Numbered from the stretch's first letter, positions 51,026 through 59,856 are shown. The stretch: 64,000 nt of DNA from Niallia taxi (GCF_004005475.1 NZ_RZTZ01000002.1:372001-436000), one strand, 5' to 3'. Notes: generated by a model not told the origin, from the sequence alone. Numbers and translations are program-made.

Positions 51026-51175
51026 ATGCGTGTCAACATTACGTTAGCTTGCACAGAATGTGGAGATCGTAACTACATTTCTAAAAAAAATAAACGAAAT
51101 AATCCAGACCGTCTTGAGCTTAAGAAATATTGCTCAAGAGAAAAACGCACTACAACACACCGCGAAACAAAATAA
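51026..51175 (+). CDS. rpmG: 50S ribosomal protein L33
   Basis: 49 aa, [19 protein letters not shown]...[11 protein letters not shown]...HRETK, the L33 signature. It has the first CxxC pair (CTEC) but only one Cys (KKYCSR) where the zinc-binding form has a second pair, so it is an intermediate that may not bind zinc. Zur-linked paralogue switching is known for L33 in Bacillus. Start ATG follows GGAGGG. Matches B. subtilis rpmGA position. Confidence 0.95.
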   Translation: MRVNITLACTECGDRNYISKKNKRNNPDRLELKKYCSREKRTTTHRETK

Positions 51176-51176
51176 G

Positions 51177-51206
51177 ACAGAGGGGGTAACCCTTCTGTTT
51201 TTTTTT
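51177..51206 (+). terminator. Terminator after rpmG
   Basis: ACAGAgggg-TAA-cccTTCTGT type stem followed by nine T. Confidence 0.8.
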
Positions 51207-51261
51207 GTATATAAAAAACAATACATATAATAATAAATGGTAAAAGGAGAGGGAATTTGCT

Positions 51262-51840
51262 ATGACAGAAAGTAAACAGGAAATTAGAAGCAGAGTCCTT
51301 GCAGAGCTTCGGTCCATCCCTAAGCCAGCATATGAGCAGCTTTCTTATGAAATAGCCCGAAATCTATATAACCATCCTCTTTTTCAAAAGGCTAGTCATG
51401 TTGGGGTGACCATTTCAAGATTTCCGGAAGTTGACACATATCAAATTATCAGAGCTGCTTGGGCACAAGGCAAAAAGGTAAGTGTTCCGAAATGCCTGCC
51501 AAAAACACGCACGATGGAATTTCGTATACTCGAACGCTTTGATCAGCTAGAGTCTGTTTATAGTGGACTCTATGAACCAATGGAAGCAGAGACTAAATTA
51601 ACAGATGCAAATGAAATTGAGCTGCTGCTTGTCCCTGGGGTTGCTTATTCGAAGGATGGCTATCGAATTGGATTCGGAGGCGGATACTATGACCGTTTTC
51701 TGAAGAGTTTCCATGGCACGACCATATCGCTTGCGATGGAAAGCCAATTGGAGAAGTCTTTACCGATTGAAAGCCATGACATTCCAGTCCAGCATATCAT
51801 AACAAATAATGGTTCAATGGTTGTGGGAGCAAATGATTAG
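51262..51840 (+). CDS. yqgN: 5-formyltetrahydrofolate cyclo-ligase
   Basis: 192 aa. The signature GFGGGYYDRFL (about residues 137–147) and the N-terminal KQEIRSRVLAELRSI basic segment identify the 5-FCL family. The enzyme converts 5-formyl-THF to 5,10-methenyl-THF using ATP. The start ATG lies behind AAAGGAGAGGG. Overlaps the next gene by 8 bases. Confidence 0.94.
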   Translation: MTESKQEIRSRVLAELRSIPKPAYEQLSYEIARNLYNHPLFQKASHVGVTISRFPEVDTYQIIRAAWAQGKKVSVPKCLPKTRTMEFRILERFDQLESVYSGLYEPMEAETKLTDANEIELLLVPGVAYSKDGYRIGFGGGYYDRFLKSFHGTTISLAMESQLEKSLPIESHDIPVQHIITNNGSMVVGAND

Positions 51841-52600
51841 TATCATCATTATCCTGCTTGCTGTCTTTTTTGCCTGGAAAGAGGGATATTTAAGCAAAAG
51901 CGGCAGTATAGCAGCCTTTTTTGTCGGAATAGGCATCCAATTTGGCTTCCACTATCAAGGCTTTATTTTACTTGGTGTCTTTTTTCTTACGTCTAGTTTG
52001 CTGTCTAAGTTTAAAAAAGACAAAAAAGCCAAGATGGAGGATATGCATGAAAAGGGCTCCACAAGAGACTATATGCAGGTGATAGCAAATGGTGGAGCAG
52101 CAGCAATTGTTAGTTTGCTTTATGGCTGGAACGGGGAACACGGACTAATCGTTCTGTTTGCCGTTTTGCTTGCTGCAGCAAACTCAGACACTTGGGCATC
52201 GGAAATTGGACCATTAAGCAGGAATAAACCATTCTCTATCAGAACCTTTAAAAAGGAAGAGGCAGGAACTTCTGGTGCCATGAGTATTACGGGCACATTT
52301 GCCGGAATTTTGGGGTCGTTGCTGATTGGATTATGTGCGTATTTGCTGTTTCCAATAAGTATTGGTGAATTTTTGTTGATTTTTGTCTTTGGCTTTATCG
52401 GCAATTTGATAGATACAATCTTAGGTGCCTTTGTACAAGCTGAGTATCAATGTACAGTTTGCGGCGCAAAAGTGGAAAAACGAATACATCATGGCAGAAA
52501 AGCGAAGAAGATAAAAGGATTTACTGTATTAAATAATGATGCAGTCAATATCCTTTCAGGTGTAATTGCAGCACTTTTTGCTTCCTTTTTTGTCTTGTAA
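51833..52600 (+). CDS. DUF92 family membrane protein (phytol-phosphate kinase-like)
   Basis: 255 aa, six or so hydrophobic helices, with the DUF92/TIGR00297 motif NSDTWASEIG (about residues 111–120) and GAFVQAEYQC...LNNDAVN. Plant and cyanobacterial members are VTE6 phytyl-phosphate kinases; in Bacillus the substrate is unknown, a polyprenyl or CDP-linked lipid being possible. ATG 51833 overlaps the yqgN stop; GGGAG lies 3 bases upstream, so the start is somewhat uncertain. Not in the B. subtilis locus. Confidence 0.85.
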   Translation: MISIIIILLAVFFAWKEGYLSKSGSIAAFFVGIGIQFGFHYQGFILLGVFFLTSSLLSKFKKDKKAKMEDMHEKGSTRDYMQVIANGGAAAIVSLLYGWNGEHGLIVLFAVLLAAANSDTWASEIGPLSRNKPFSIRTFKKEEAGTSGAMSITGTFAGILGSLLIGLCAYLLFPISIGEFLLIFVFGFIGNLIDTILGAFVQAEYQCTVCGAKVEKRIHHGRKAKKIKGFTVLNNDAVNILSGVIAALFASFFVL

Positions 52601-52663
52601 TTTTGAAAAAGTTTGGATAAAAAAAAGCTGCTTATCCCAAACTAATCAGTAGGAGGGATGAAA

Positions 52664-52858
52664 ATGTCTAGAATTTTATCCATTGTATTGATTGGTATAG
52701 GTGGTTACATGCTATTAACTAGAAGATACCGCATTTTGAACACTGTATTGAAAAGCCCGATTGTCAGACAATATTTAATAAAGATTGTTATGAATTTTCC
52801 AGGCTTGCGCAATAAAATGATGGGCAATGTATTTTCTAAGCCTACTGTGTACCAATAA
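52664..52858 (+). CDS. Small membrane-associated protein (yqgO position)
   Basis: 64 aa. N-terminal hydrophobic helix (about 1–20, MSRILSIVLIGIGGYMLLT) followed by a basic amphipathic region (RRYRILNTVLKSPIVRQYLIKIVMNFPGLRNKM). ATG 52664 is 7 bases after AGGAGGG. No function known; it occupies the yqgO position of B. subtilis, though I cannot confirm homology. The rhomboid gene yqgP that follows there is absent. Confidence 0.65.
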   Translation: MSRILSIVLIGIGGYMLLTRRYRILNTVLKSPIVRQYLIKIVMNFPGLRNKMMGNVFSKPTVYQ

Positions 52859-52863
52859 GTAAA

Positions 52864-52900
52864 AAAATACCCCCAATCAAAGATAGATTGGGGGTATTTT
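52864..52900. terminator. Bidirectional terminator
   Basis: Perfect 15-bp stem AAAATACCCCCAATC/GATTGGGGGTATTTT, 7-nt loop, between convergent genes. Confidence 0.9.
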
Positions 52901-52931
52901 ATGTTTACCATATAAAAATGAATATGCTTCA

Positions 52932-53804
52932 TCATCCAGCAGAGATTTGCTGTCTTAAAATAACAGGCTCATTTTCTGCTGTTGTGAAGACCACTAACAG
53001 ATGATCCTTCGCCAGTAAAATGACAGGAATAGTGCTTCCAATCGGTTTTGTGACAGTGCCATCCTCTTTTGTTATTCCCAGGAAATAATTTTTGTATAGA
53101 CCTTCTGTCAATTGTCCGATAATTGTCGCCGTCTGAGCCTGTGTAAATCCTGGAAATGGTTTGTCATTATAGGCAGCAAGGTCTGTTAGTAAAATTTTAT
53201 TAGGATAATCCGCTGAATTAACAGAAAAATGCTTTAGCGCATCCTTTACATGATAATTAATAACATCCTCTGTTTCTTTATCTAGTAATCCTTTCCATTC
53301 CTTTTGTGCCTCTGATTGAGGTGTGGCAAAACTGAATGCACCTTTATCAAACTTAGAGTTAACTACATACATATGGTTGGAGGAAAGCTTCTGAGAGCTA
53401 AAGATACGATCCTTTTCATCATGGATTTCGGCATAATGGAAGGCGATAGCTTGAAACAGTCTGCTTTCTCTTTCTACAACCGTTTTATCCTCTTTCAGCT
53501 CCATCGTATTTTGCTTCCAAGCACCCATTGTGTTTAGCAAACGTCCGTTTGCATAGAGCAGTCCCATGTTTTGCCTTAAGTAAGCTTTTTTATTAACATT
53601 GCTCTTCGTTTCCCAAAGAACGCTGTATTCGTCATATCTTTGTTTCCCAAGCTCCAAATTAGTTGCTGCAGTTGGAAAAGAAACACTTGTATCAATTGGG
53701 AAATAAGTTATGCTTTCTTTAGCAATTTGATTTTGCTGAAAAAAATAAACAGAACTAATAATAATAACTAATGATATGGTTAAAACAATATAATCCTTCT
53801 TCAA
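52932..53804 (-). CDS. Hypothetical exported/membrane-anchored protein
   Basis: 290 aa from TTG 53804, which has AAAGTGGTG 7 bases upstream; ATG 53855 lacks a ribosome site. One TM helix (about 5–24, IVLTISLVIIISSVYF) is followed by a large soluble domain outside the cell. Tandem Asp/Lys-rich helices precede a beta-rich end (KPIGSTIPVILLAKDHLLVVFTTAENEPVIL). No family is recognised. It stands alone, divergent from yqgQ-glcK. Confidence 0.65.
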   Translation of the reverse strand: MKKDYIVLTISLVIIISSVYFFQQNQIAKESITYFPIDTSVSFPTAATNLELGKQRYDEYSVLWETKSNVNKKAYLRQNMGLLYANGRLLNTMGAWKQNTMELKEDKTVVERESRLFQAIAFHYAEIHDEKDRIFSSQKLSSNHMYVVNSKFDKGAFSFATPQSEAQKEWKGLLDKETEDVINYHVKDALKHFSVNSADYPNKILLTDLAAYNDKPFPGFTQAQTATIIGQLTEGLYKNYFLGITKEDGTVTKPIGSTIPVILLAKDHLLVVFTTAENEPVILRQQISAG

Positions 53805-53947
53805 AATAAACACCACTTTTCCCATTGGATAAACGTAAAGGACAACCTTTTTCATTTGTTACAATATATGAAGAGAAAGAGGCAGAAATTCATTGTTTTT
53901 TTACGTTTATTTATTGGAGCAGTGCTGACTAGAGCAATATCTCGTTC

Positions 53948-53976
53948 TTGAGTAAAAACGACTTTTCAATTATACT
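53948..53976 (+). promoter_or_regulatory. SigA promoter of yqgQ-glcK
   Basis: TTGAGT (53948–53953), exact 17-bp spacer, TATACT (53971–53976). A cre-like element lies directly downstream. Confidence 0.75.
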
Positions 53977-53978
53977 AA

Positions 53979-53995
53979 AAAATGAAAACGATTTA
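53979..53995 (+). repeat. 17-bp direct repeat, copy 1, overlapping a cre-like site
   Basis: AAAATGAAAACGATTTA occurs here and again at 54038–54054, where it spans the yqgQ start codon. Copy 1 would encode only M-K-T-I-stop. The sequence 53982–53997 fits the cre consensus WTGNAANCGNWNNCAW with one mismatch and lies just past the transcription start, a position for CcpA roadblock. Confidence 0.6.
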
Positions 53996-54040
53996 ATGAG
54001 GAAGGAATTCCCGTAACCAGGGAAGGTTTTAGGGCGCAAA

Positions 54041-54244
54041 ATGAAAACGATTTACGATGTGCAACAATTTTTGAAAAGGTTCGGAACGATCATATATGTA
54101 GGAGACAGATTAGGTGATTTGGAGCTTATGAAGGCAGAATTAAATGATCTCTCTCATACAGAAATAATTGAAAAACAAGATTTTGAGATGGCTGTTTTAC
54201 TATTAAATCAAGAAATACAGAAATTAAAAGAGAAGCAGAAATAG
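54041..54244 (+). CDS. yqgQ: YqgQ (DUF910) protein
   Basis: 67 aa, MKTIYDVQQFLKRFGTIIYVGDRLGDLELMKAELNDL..., a compact helical DUF910 protein. The family may bind single-stranded nucleic acid according to structural work on YqgQ; the role is unproven. AGGG lies about 6–8 bases upstream. It precedes glcK by 22 bp, a conserved pairing. Confidence 0.9.
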   Translation: MKTIYDVQQFLKRFGTIIYVGDRLGDLELMKAELNDLSHTEIIEKQDFEMAVLLLNQEIQKLKEKQK

Positions 54245-54266
54245 AAATAGATTGGGGAGAATGCAA

Positions 54267-55226
54267 ATGCAGGAAAAATGGGTGGTTGGAATCGACTTAG
54301 GCGGTACGACAGTAAAAATTGCTTTCTTAACAATAGATGGTAGTATGATTGATAACTGGGAAATTCCTACTGATAATTCAAATGAAGGTGCAAATATCAC
54401 TGGTGATATCGCAAAGTCTATTAATGAGAAACTAACGGAATGGAAGCACAACAAGGAAGATGTGCTAGGCGTCGGAATGGGAGCTCCTGGTCCATTTGAT
54501 TATGAAACAGGCGTCATTTATAATACGGTTAATTTGGGCTGGCCAGATAATTTTCCACTAAAGGAAAGCTTAGAAAGAGATCTCGACTTGCCTGTCATCC
54601 TTGATAATGATGCAAACTGTGCTGCTCTTGGTGAAATGTGGAAGGGTGCTGGTGAAGGCTATAAGAATCTTGTCTGCGTAACATTAGGCACAGGAGTTGG
54701 CGGCGGTATTATTGTTGATGGAAAGATTGTACAAGGAGCAAAAGGTGCTGCTGGTGAGATCGGTCATATTACATCAATAGTGGAAAATGGCGCACCTTGC
54801 AACTGTGGAAAATCAGGCTGTTTGGAAACTATTTCTTCAGCAACAGGAATTGTTCGAATTGCAAAAGAAAAGCTTGCAGAAAATCCTAACAGCAGTTTGC
54901 AGAAAATTCTCCAAGACAATGGCAGCCTTTCTGCAAAGGATGTATTTGATCAAGCAAATGCTGGAGATGTGCTAGCAAATGATGTTGTTTCTTTTGTAGC
55001 GCTTCATTTAGGTCTGGTCCTTGCTAATATTGCTAACACATTAAACCCAGAGAAAATAGTGCTTGGCGGCGGTGTTTCAAAAGCAGGAGATGTTTTGTTA
55101 AAGCCTGTTAACGAGTACTTCAAAAAGTACTCCTTCAGTGCTGTTGCACAGTCAACTGTAATCGATGTTGCTACATTGGGGAACGCTGCAGGTGTTATTG
55201 GAGCAGCCTTGCTTGCAAAAAAATAA
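54267..55226 (+). CDS. glcK: Glucokinase (ROK family)
   Basis: 319 aa. N-terminal ATP site GIDLGGTTVKIAF, active-site DNDANCAALGE (catalytic Asp) and the ROK zinc motif CNCGKSGCLETISS are intact. The enzyme phosphorylates free glucose, for example that released from beta-glucosides or disaccharides inside the cell. ATG 54267 is 7–8 bases after GGGGAGA; ATG 54261 and TTG 54252 are too close. Promoter and cre-like site lie before yqgQ. Confidence 0.95.
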   Translation: MQEKWVVGIDLGGTTVKIAFLTIDGSMIDNWEIPTDNSNEGANITGDIAKSINEKLTEWKHNKEDVLGVGMGAPGPFDYETGVIYNTVNLGWPDNFPLKESLERDLDLPVILDNDANCAALGEMWKGAGEGYKNLVCVTLGTGVGGGIIVDGKIVQGAKGAAGEIGHITSIVENGAPCNCGKSGCLETISSATGIVRIAKEKLAENPNSSLQKILQDNGSLSAKDVFDQANAGDVLANDVVSFVALHLGLVLANIANTLNPEKIVLGGGVSKAGDVLLKPVNEYFKKYSFSAVAQSTVIDVATLGNAAGVIGAALLAKK

Positions 55227-55247
55227 AATATTCAGTTGAATTTTGAT

Positions 55248-55304
55248 AACCTCAAACTATTATGCGATGTAACAAATGGTTCTCGTAATGGTTTGGGGTT
55301 TTTT
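55248..55304 (+). terminator. Terminator after glcK
   Basis: 15-bp stem AACCTCAAACTATTA/TAATGGTTTGGGGTT (two G·U) with a 23-nt loop, followed by TTTTTT. Confidence 0.8.
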
Positions 55305-55614
55305 GCTGTTTTTTTTCAGAGCAAACTACTGTGGCGGACGCTCATCTCCTTGACCCCGCAGGTGAAGATGAGTTAAGTGTTGATGCGTTTCTTCAGTGAA
55401 AGGAAGGGGATTTAAAAATAAGTTCAATTAATTTAGAAGCTAATGATTTTTATAGTCATAATTCTTGTTGTGATATAACCTTTTTTTATGCTCAAGAGGA
55501 GGTATATGATACAATTGGAATAAATTAGGTTTTTGTTGATAATTGAATGATAAGAAAAAGAATCGTTTTCATTCTCCCGTCATAAGTATATACAGATGAA
55601 AGGAGTGTATATTT
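55305..55614. other. Intergenic region glcK–yqgT (310 bp)
   Basis: No gene. A strong ribosome site AGAGGAGG (about 55494–55502) is followed by a five-codon frame (ATG 55506, M-I-Q-L-E-stop), perhaps a gene remnant. Near the end an inverted pair GAATGA...TCATTC brackets a cre-like core on the minus strand. The yqgS gene found here in B. subtilis is absent. Confidence 0.4.
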
Positions 55615-56802
55615 ATGGAGGTTGTGGCAAGGAATGGTGACACTCTATCGTATTACAGCAGGCTGTTTATGATACCAATCCAGCTGCTTATTGACAGCAA
55701 TTCAGCTTGCAATCCAGAAAGCCTTAAAAAAGGAGATTGCATAAAAATCCCCGGGTTTGAAGCAGAAACGCTCCATTTACAGGATGGAGATGCATTATGG
55801 AAAATAGCAGGAAACAGAAATATTTCAGTAGATAGTTTGCTTTTACTAAATCAAGCTTTAAGCATGAAGGATATGCATGCTGGAACAGCAGTAATTGCTC
55901 CAAAAAGAGTCATGCAAAAATCGGTGGATGCAAGAAAGAAGTACGATTCACAAGCATTAAGAAACGACTTAGAAAAGCTAAAGGAGCATTTTCCTTTTAT
56001 TCAAATAAACATCTTAGGGAAAAGTGTTCTTGAAAACGATATATATGAAATTAGAATTGGCCGTGGAAGCAGAAAAGTACATATGAATGGAAGCTTCCAT
56101 GCAAATGAATGGATTACTTCGGCAATCTTGATGTCGTATGTTAATGATTATCTGTTGGCTGTTACAAATGGTGGTAAAATCAATAATTTAGAAACATTTC
56201 CTATATATCAACATGTAGATATCTCGATTGTACCAATGGTTAACCCTGATGGAGTCGATTTGGTTCTTAACGGACCCGATGAGCGTGTCCGCGATAAAGT
56301 AGTTAGAATAAACGAAGGCAGCATGGACTTTACAGGATGGAAGGCAAATATAAACGGAGTGGATTTGAATAACCAATTCCCTGCGTTTTGGGAAATAGAG
56401 AAGGAAAGAAAGGAACCGAAAAGCCCTGCTCCACGTGATTATCCTGGGGAGGCTCCTCTTTCAGAGCCTGAAGCGAAAATCATGGCAAAGCTGGCAGAAG
56501 AACGAAAGTTTAACAGAATGATTGCTTTCCATACACAGGGGAAGGAATTCTATTGGGGATATGAAAATTTCGAACCGTCAGAATCAGCAATGCTTGCAAA
56601 TGAGTTTGCCAGGCTAAGTGGCTATAAAGCAGTCCAAAATGTCGATAGTCATGCTGGCTATAAGGACTGGTTCATTCAGGAATTTCGGCAACCAGGCTTT
56701 ACCCTTGAATTGGGGAAGGGGATTAACCCGCTTCCATTATCACAATTCGATGATATTTATAAAGACGTGCTTGGAATATTTTTGGCATCCTTGTATTTGT
56801 AA
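55615..56802 (+). CDS. yqgT: LysM–M14 gamma-D-glutamyl-diamino acid endopeptidase YqgT
   Basis: 395 aa. Two N-terminal LysM-type repeats (about 2–45 and 50–98) are followed by a zinc carboxypeptidase M14 domain with ligands H162 and E165 (FHANEW) and H306 (FHTQG), and catalytic E365 (TLELGKG). B. subtilis YqgT and the L. sphaericus endopeptidase I family cleave the gamma-D-Glu–diaminopimelate bond in stem peptides. There is no signal peptide, as in mother-cell-acting enzymes. Start ATG behind AAAGGAG. Confidence 0.92.
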   Translation: MEVVARNGDTLSYYSRLFMIPIQLLIDSNSACNPESLKKGDCIKIPGFEAETLHLQDGDALWKIAGNRNISVDSLLLLNQALSMKDMHAGTAVIAPKRVMQKSVDARKKYDSQALRNDLEKLKEHFPFIQINILGKSVLENDIYEIRIGRGSRKVHMNGSFHANEWITSAILMSYVNDYLLAVTNGGKINNLETFPIYQHVDISIVPMVNPDGVDLVLNGPDERVRDKVVRINEGSMDFTGWKANINGVDLNNQFPAFWEIEKERKEPKSPAPRDYPGEAPLSEPEAKIMAKLAEERKFNRMIAFHTQGKEFYWGYENFEPSESAMLANEFARLSGYKAVQNVDSHAGYKDWFIQEFRQPGFTLELGKGINPLPLSQFDDIYKDVLGIFLASLYL

Positions 56803-56919
56803 AATCTACTTCATAAAATAAGCGGAAATTATAAGAAATGGTCGAATATGTTCACACTTTTTATGTTAATATTCAAGATAGTGAACTGCTAGAAAACATA
56901 ATAAAAGGGTGTGAAAAGG

Positions 56920-58029
56920 ATGGTATGCCTTTCAAAGAGAAATGTGCATGGATTATTTCTTCTCTTGCTCATTTTCACACTTGTTTTATCTGGATGCTCC
57001 CATAAACAGAAGGAAACAACGAGTAAAGAGGATGAGAAAGACAATCAAAAAAAAGAAAAAATACAAGCGTTGGCACTGCCAATGCAAGCTGAAAATGGGG
57101 AACTTTTGGAAGTGTCTGGATGGCTTGATGACCGTACAATTTGCTATATAAGCAAGGGCGATAGTTATTATGTTTTTAAATATGATATTTATTCAGGCAA
57201 GCATACACTTTTGTATACAAGTGAGAATGAAATATCTGCCTTGAAAATTAGTCCTGATTATTCGAAGCTGCTTGTTTTTACAAATGAAGAAAATTATCAA
57301 GGAACGATAGTAATTTTAAACAATGAGGGAGAACAGCTTTTTTCTAAACAACTTAAAAGCTATGAAGCAGAATTTGTCTGGAATCCTTTTGATGAAGATA
57401 AGCTGTTAGTTTCTTCCTTTACAAAGGAGTGGGCCAGCAGTTCTCATCTGCTGTCCATTCAAAAAGGAACATTGGAAGAAGTAAGTCTAGATAATCCGTT
57501 TATTGTTTGGACAGACAAAGAAACCTTCGCTTATTTAGGCTGGCAGGAGGATACGGCGTCTATATCTTCACCAGTAACAAGTAAAAATATTTATACTGGT
57601 GAACAATCGGTATTAGAAAGCGACGCCTACTCTATCGGAAGTAAAGGCTCTTCCGTCTTCACCATCTCAGATGATCCAGAAAATATGCAAAAGGCTCACT
57701 ACACCTTTTATAATAAGCTGAAAGCAACATCAGAGATTTCTCTGCCGCGGTTGTCTAATTTTTCGGATTGGCTTATCCCATACTATGATATTGCTGGCGA
57801 TAAGATGTACACCTTTTATCCCGAAGAGTCAGGAGATGCAACGACATATACGGGAGCGTATACTTTTGTTACCATTGATATGTCAAGCGGGGAAACAGAG
57901 AACGTGATAAAAAAAGACTTGGAGAACGAGCCAATCAGCATTTCACCTGATGGAAAATGGTCTTTATATGGATTTTATATGGAAAATATTATAAATCTTG
58001 AAACAGGGGAAATCATTCCCCTGTTTTAA
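56920..58029 (+). CDS. yqgU: Lipoprotein with beta-propeller-like repeats (YqgU)
   Basis: 369 aa. A type II signal peptide with lipobox LVLSGC (Cys about residue 25) and a charged linker precede repeated WDxxTI/ALKISPDYSKLLVFTN-type blades suggestive of a beta-propeller (about 60–369). It should be tethered to the outer membrane face. Function unknown. ATG 56920 is 10 bases after AAAGGG; GTG 56911 lies on the ribosome site. Confidence 0.8.
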   Translation: MVCLSKRNVHGLFLLLLIFTLVLSGCSHKQKETTSKEDEKDNQKKEKIQALALPMQAENGELLEVSGWLDDRTICYISKGDSYYVFKYDIYSGKHTLLYTSENEISALKISPDYSKLLVFTNEENYQGTIVILNNEGEQLFSKQLKSYEAEFVWNPFDEDKLLVSSFTKEWASSSHLLSIQKGTLEEVSLDNPFIVWTDKETFAYLGWQEDTASISSPVTSKNIYTGEQSVLESDAYSIGSKGSSVFTISDDPENMQKAHYTFYNKLKATSEISLPRLSNFSDWLIPYYDIAGDKMYTFYPEESGDATTYTGAYTFVTIDMSSGETENVIKKDLENEPISISPDGKWSLYGFYMENIINLETGEIIPLF

Positions 58030-58115
58030 TGTTTATATAGTAGATGCTTGAGATTCGTTATAAATTATGACATTATTAAGAATACAAACTAAGTGACAAA
58101 AGGAGTTTTTTTTGA

Positions 58116-58430
58116 ATGGCAATAGTAGATGTAACAGTGATACCTATCGGAACAGAATCACCAAGTGTCAGTGCGTATGTAGCAGATATACAGAAGGTGT
58201 TAAAATCATACGAGGAAAAAGGGGCAATTAGATTTCAGCTGACACCAATGAATACAATAATAGAAGGAGAATTGCCTGTCTTGTTTGAAGTAATCCAAGC
58301 GATGCACGAGGTACCATTTTCTAAAGGCTTGGTTCGTGTCGCAACAAATATCCGAATAGACGACAGACGTGATGTAAAAAGAAAGATGGAAGAAAAAGTC
58401 GACAGAGTTCTAAGCCATCTGCAAGATTAA
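58116..58430 (+). CDS. yqgV: MTH1187/YqgV family thiamine-binding protein
   Basis: 104 aa, MAIVDVTVIPIGTESPSVSAYVADIQKVL..., then YQLTPMNTIIEGE-type segment (here FQLTPMNTIIEGELPVLFEVIQAMHE). The family (DUF77) has a ferredoxin-like fold and binds thiamine-like molecules in some members. Start ATG behind AAAGGAG. It precedes yqgX by 22 bp, as in B. subtilis, where yqgW lies nearby but is missing here. Confidence 0.92.
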   Translation: MAIVDVTVIPIGTESPSVSAYVADIQKVLKSYEEKGAIRFQLTPMNTIIEGELPVLFEVIQAMHEVPFSKGLVRVATNIRIDDRRDVKRKMEEKVDRVLSHLQD

Positions 58431-58452
58431 TAAAAGGAATGTGGTGACATAA

Positions 58453-59091
58453 ATGATTCAATATAAACAGATGCCATTAGGACCAATACAAACAAATTGC
58501 TATGTAATTTGGAATGAACAAAAGGAATGCTTGATTGTTGACCCAGGCGATAATGGCGCGAAAGTCATTAAAACGATTGGGGAAATGGGTGTGCAGCCAA
58601 TTGCCATTCTGCTTACACATGCTCATTTCGATCATATAGGTGCTGTAGAAACAGTTCGTAACGAATTTGGAATTCCTGTTTTTATACATAGTAAAGAAGA
58701 TAATTGGCTTACAGATCCGAAGTTCAATGGTAGCTCTGCCTTTAGACTGCCAAATCCTGTTGTTTGTGAGCCTGCAGACCATTATTTGGACGAAAATCCT
58801 GCAATGACGATAGGCAGCTTTACTTTTGCTGTTTTGGAAACTCCTGGTCATTCGCCTGGTAGTGTGACATTTTATTTCGCAGAAGAAGGTGTAGCTTTTT
58901 CAGGTGATGCATTGTTTTTTGAAAGCATAGGCAGAACAGATCTCGCAGGAGGAAATCAGCGTACATTGCTTAACAGCATTAATGACAAGCTGATATCATT
59001 GCCGGAAGAAACAGTGATTTTATCAGGGCATGGTAAAAGCACAACAATTGGTCACGAAATGGATCATAATCCTTACATTAATGGATTTTAA
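58453..59091 (+). CDS. yqgX: Metallo-beta-lactamase-fold hydrolase YqgX
   Basis: 212 aa. The dinuclear site motif THAHFDHIG (about residues 56–64), ETPGHSPGSVTF and FSGDALFFESIGRTDL match the glyoxalase II-like subgroup. A role in bacillithiol-linked or S-lactoyl thioester hydrolysis is suggested for YqgX in B. subtilis. Start ATG follows an AAAGGAATGTGGTG ribosome region. Confidence 0.92.
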   Translation: MIQYKQMPLGPIQTNCYVIWNEQKECLIVDPGDNGAKVIKTIGEMGVQPIAILLTHAHFDHIGAVETVRNEFGIPVFIHSKEDNWLTDPKFNGSSAFRLPNPVVCEPADHYLDENPAMTIGSFTFAVLETPGHSPGSVTFYFAEEGVAFSGDALFFESIGRTDLAGGNQRTLLNSINDKLISLPEETVILSGHGKSTTIGHEMDHNPYINGF

Positions 59092-59130
59092 AAAGACAAG
59101 CGGAAAGGGATGCCTATCCGCTTGTCTTTT
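59092..59130. terminator. Bidirectional terminator after yqgX
   Basis: GACAAGCGGA/TCCGCTTGTC (59095–59104/59117–59126), A-run before and T-run after; convergent genes on both sides. Confidence 0.88.
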
Positions 59131-59136
59131 TCATTT

Positions 59137-59856
59137 TCAGTTCATTATGTGAGAAGGTTCACATACATGTGCTTTATACGCACATTGTTGACAGCCTGAA
59201 AGCATATTTTGCCGTTCTGATAAGCGGACATCTGGGAACACAGCTTCAAACATGCCAATAAAAAACTGTTGATGCATCATGCACACCTTATCTTTATTCA
59301 GCTTTGCTGTTTCCTTGAAGGGGCAGTTAAATACTTCGAAATAGATGCTAGATTCCTCTTCATCCCATTCAAGTTCAGGCTTCAATCCTGCCAATATGGC
59401 TGCATGCTTTAATAGTTGGATTTTATCTTTGTTAGATAATTCATCGATACTGCTTGATAAGCGGTGAAGCTCCTGCCCCATCATTTCCTTGCCGAAGGAG
59501 TATCCGGTTTCATAAAGTGCTTTGCTGCCTTCTGGACCAAGCTTCTCTAATGATTGAAGCAAAATGCTGCTTAAAAGCTGGTAGTTCCGAAAAGGAAAGC
59601 TTAATTGGATAACCTCTGCTGACAGGCGGTATAATTTGCTTGGCCGGCCACCTCTGCCAGTTTTCTTTGTTTCAGCATACAGCATACGCACATCCTCGAG
59701 CTTGGAAAGATGGAGTCTTGCTACATTAGGGTGAATAGAGAATTTGTCGGCTATTTCCTGAACAGTCACATCACGATGACAGTTAGTAATATACTGATAA
59801 ATATAAAATCGAGTTGGATCTGATAATACATTTGTGATTTTTAATGTATGTTCCAT
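59137..59856 (-). CDS. SufR-like winged-helix regulator with Cys cluster
   Basis: 239 aa. An ArsR/DeoR-type HTH (about 5–75, TVQEIADKFSIHPNVARLHLSKLE, then GRGGRPSKLYRLS wing) is followed by a helical domain. The C-terminal domain has the pattern FNCPF...VCMMHQQFF...LSGCQQCAY, the layout of SufR proteins that bind an Fe-S cluster through conserved Cys residues. An iron-sulfur or redox sensor is likely. Extra cysteines (CQQC, HVC) lie at the very end. The target is not visible. Start ATG behind GGAGG. Confidence 0.75.
   Translation of the reverse strand: MEHTLKITNVLSDPTRFYIYQYITNCHRDVTVQEIADKFSIHPNVARLHLSKLEDVRMLYAETKKTGRGGRPSKLYRLSAEVIQLSFPFRNYQLLSSILLQSLEKLGPEGSKALYETGYSFGKEMMGQELHRLSSSIDELSNKDKIQLLKHAAILAGLKPELEWDEEESSIYFEVFNCPFKETAKLNKDKVCMMHQQFFIGMFEAVFPDVRLSERQNMLSGCQQCAYKAHVCEPSHIMN

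Noticed and set aside
55506-55523. Five-codon frame behind a strong ribosome site
   Set aside because: Too short to support as a gene; recorded only as a possible remnant.
55555-55585. cre or SigK promoter upstream of yqgT
   Set aside because: The cre-like core has two mismatches in fixed positions and CATAAGTATA has one base too many for CATAnnnTA.
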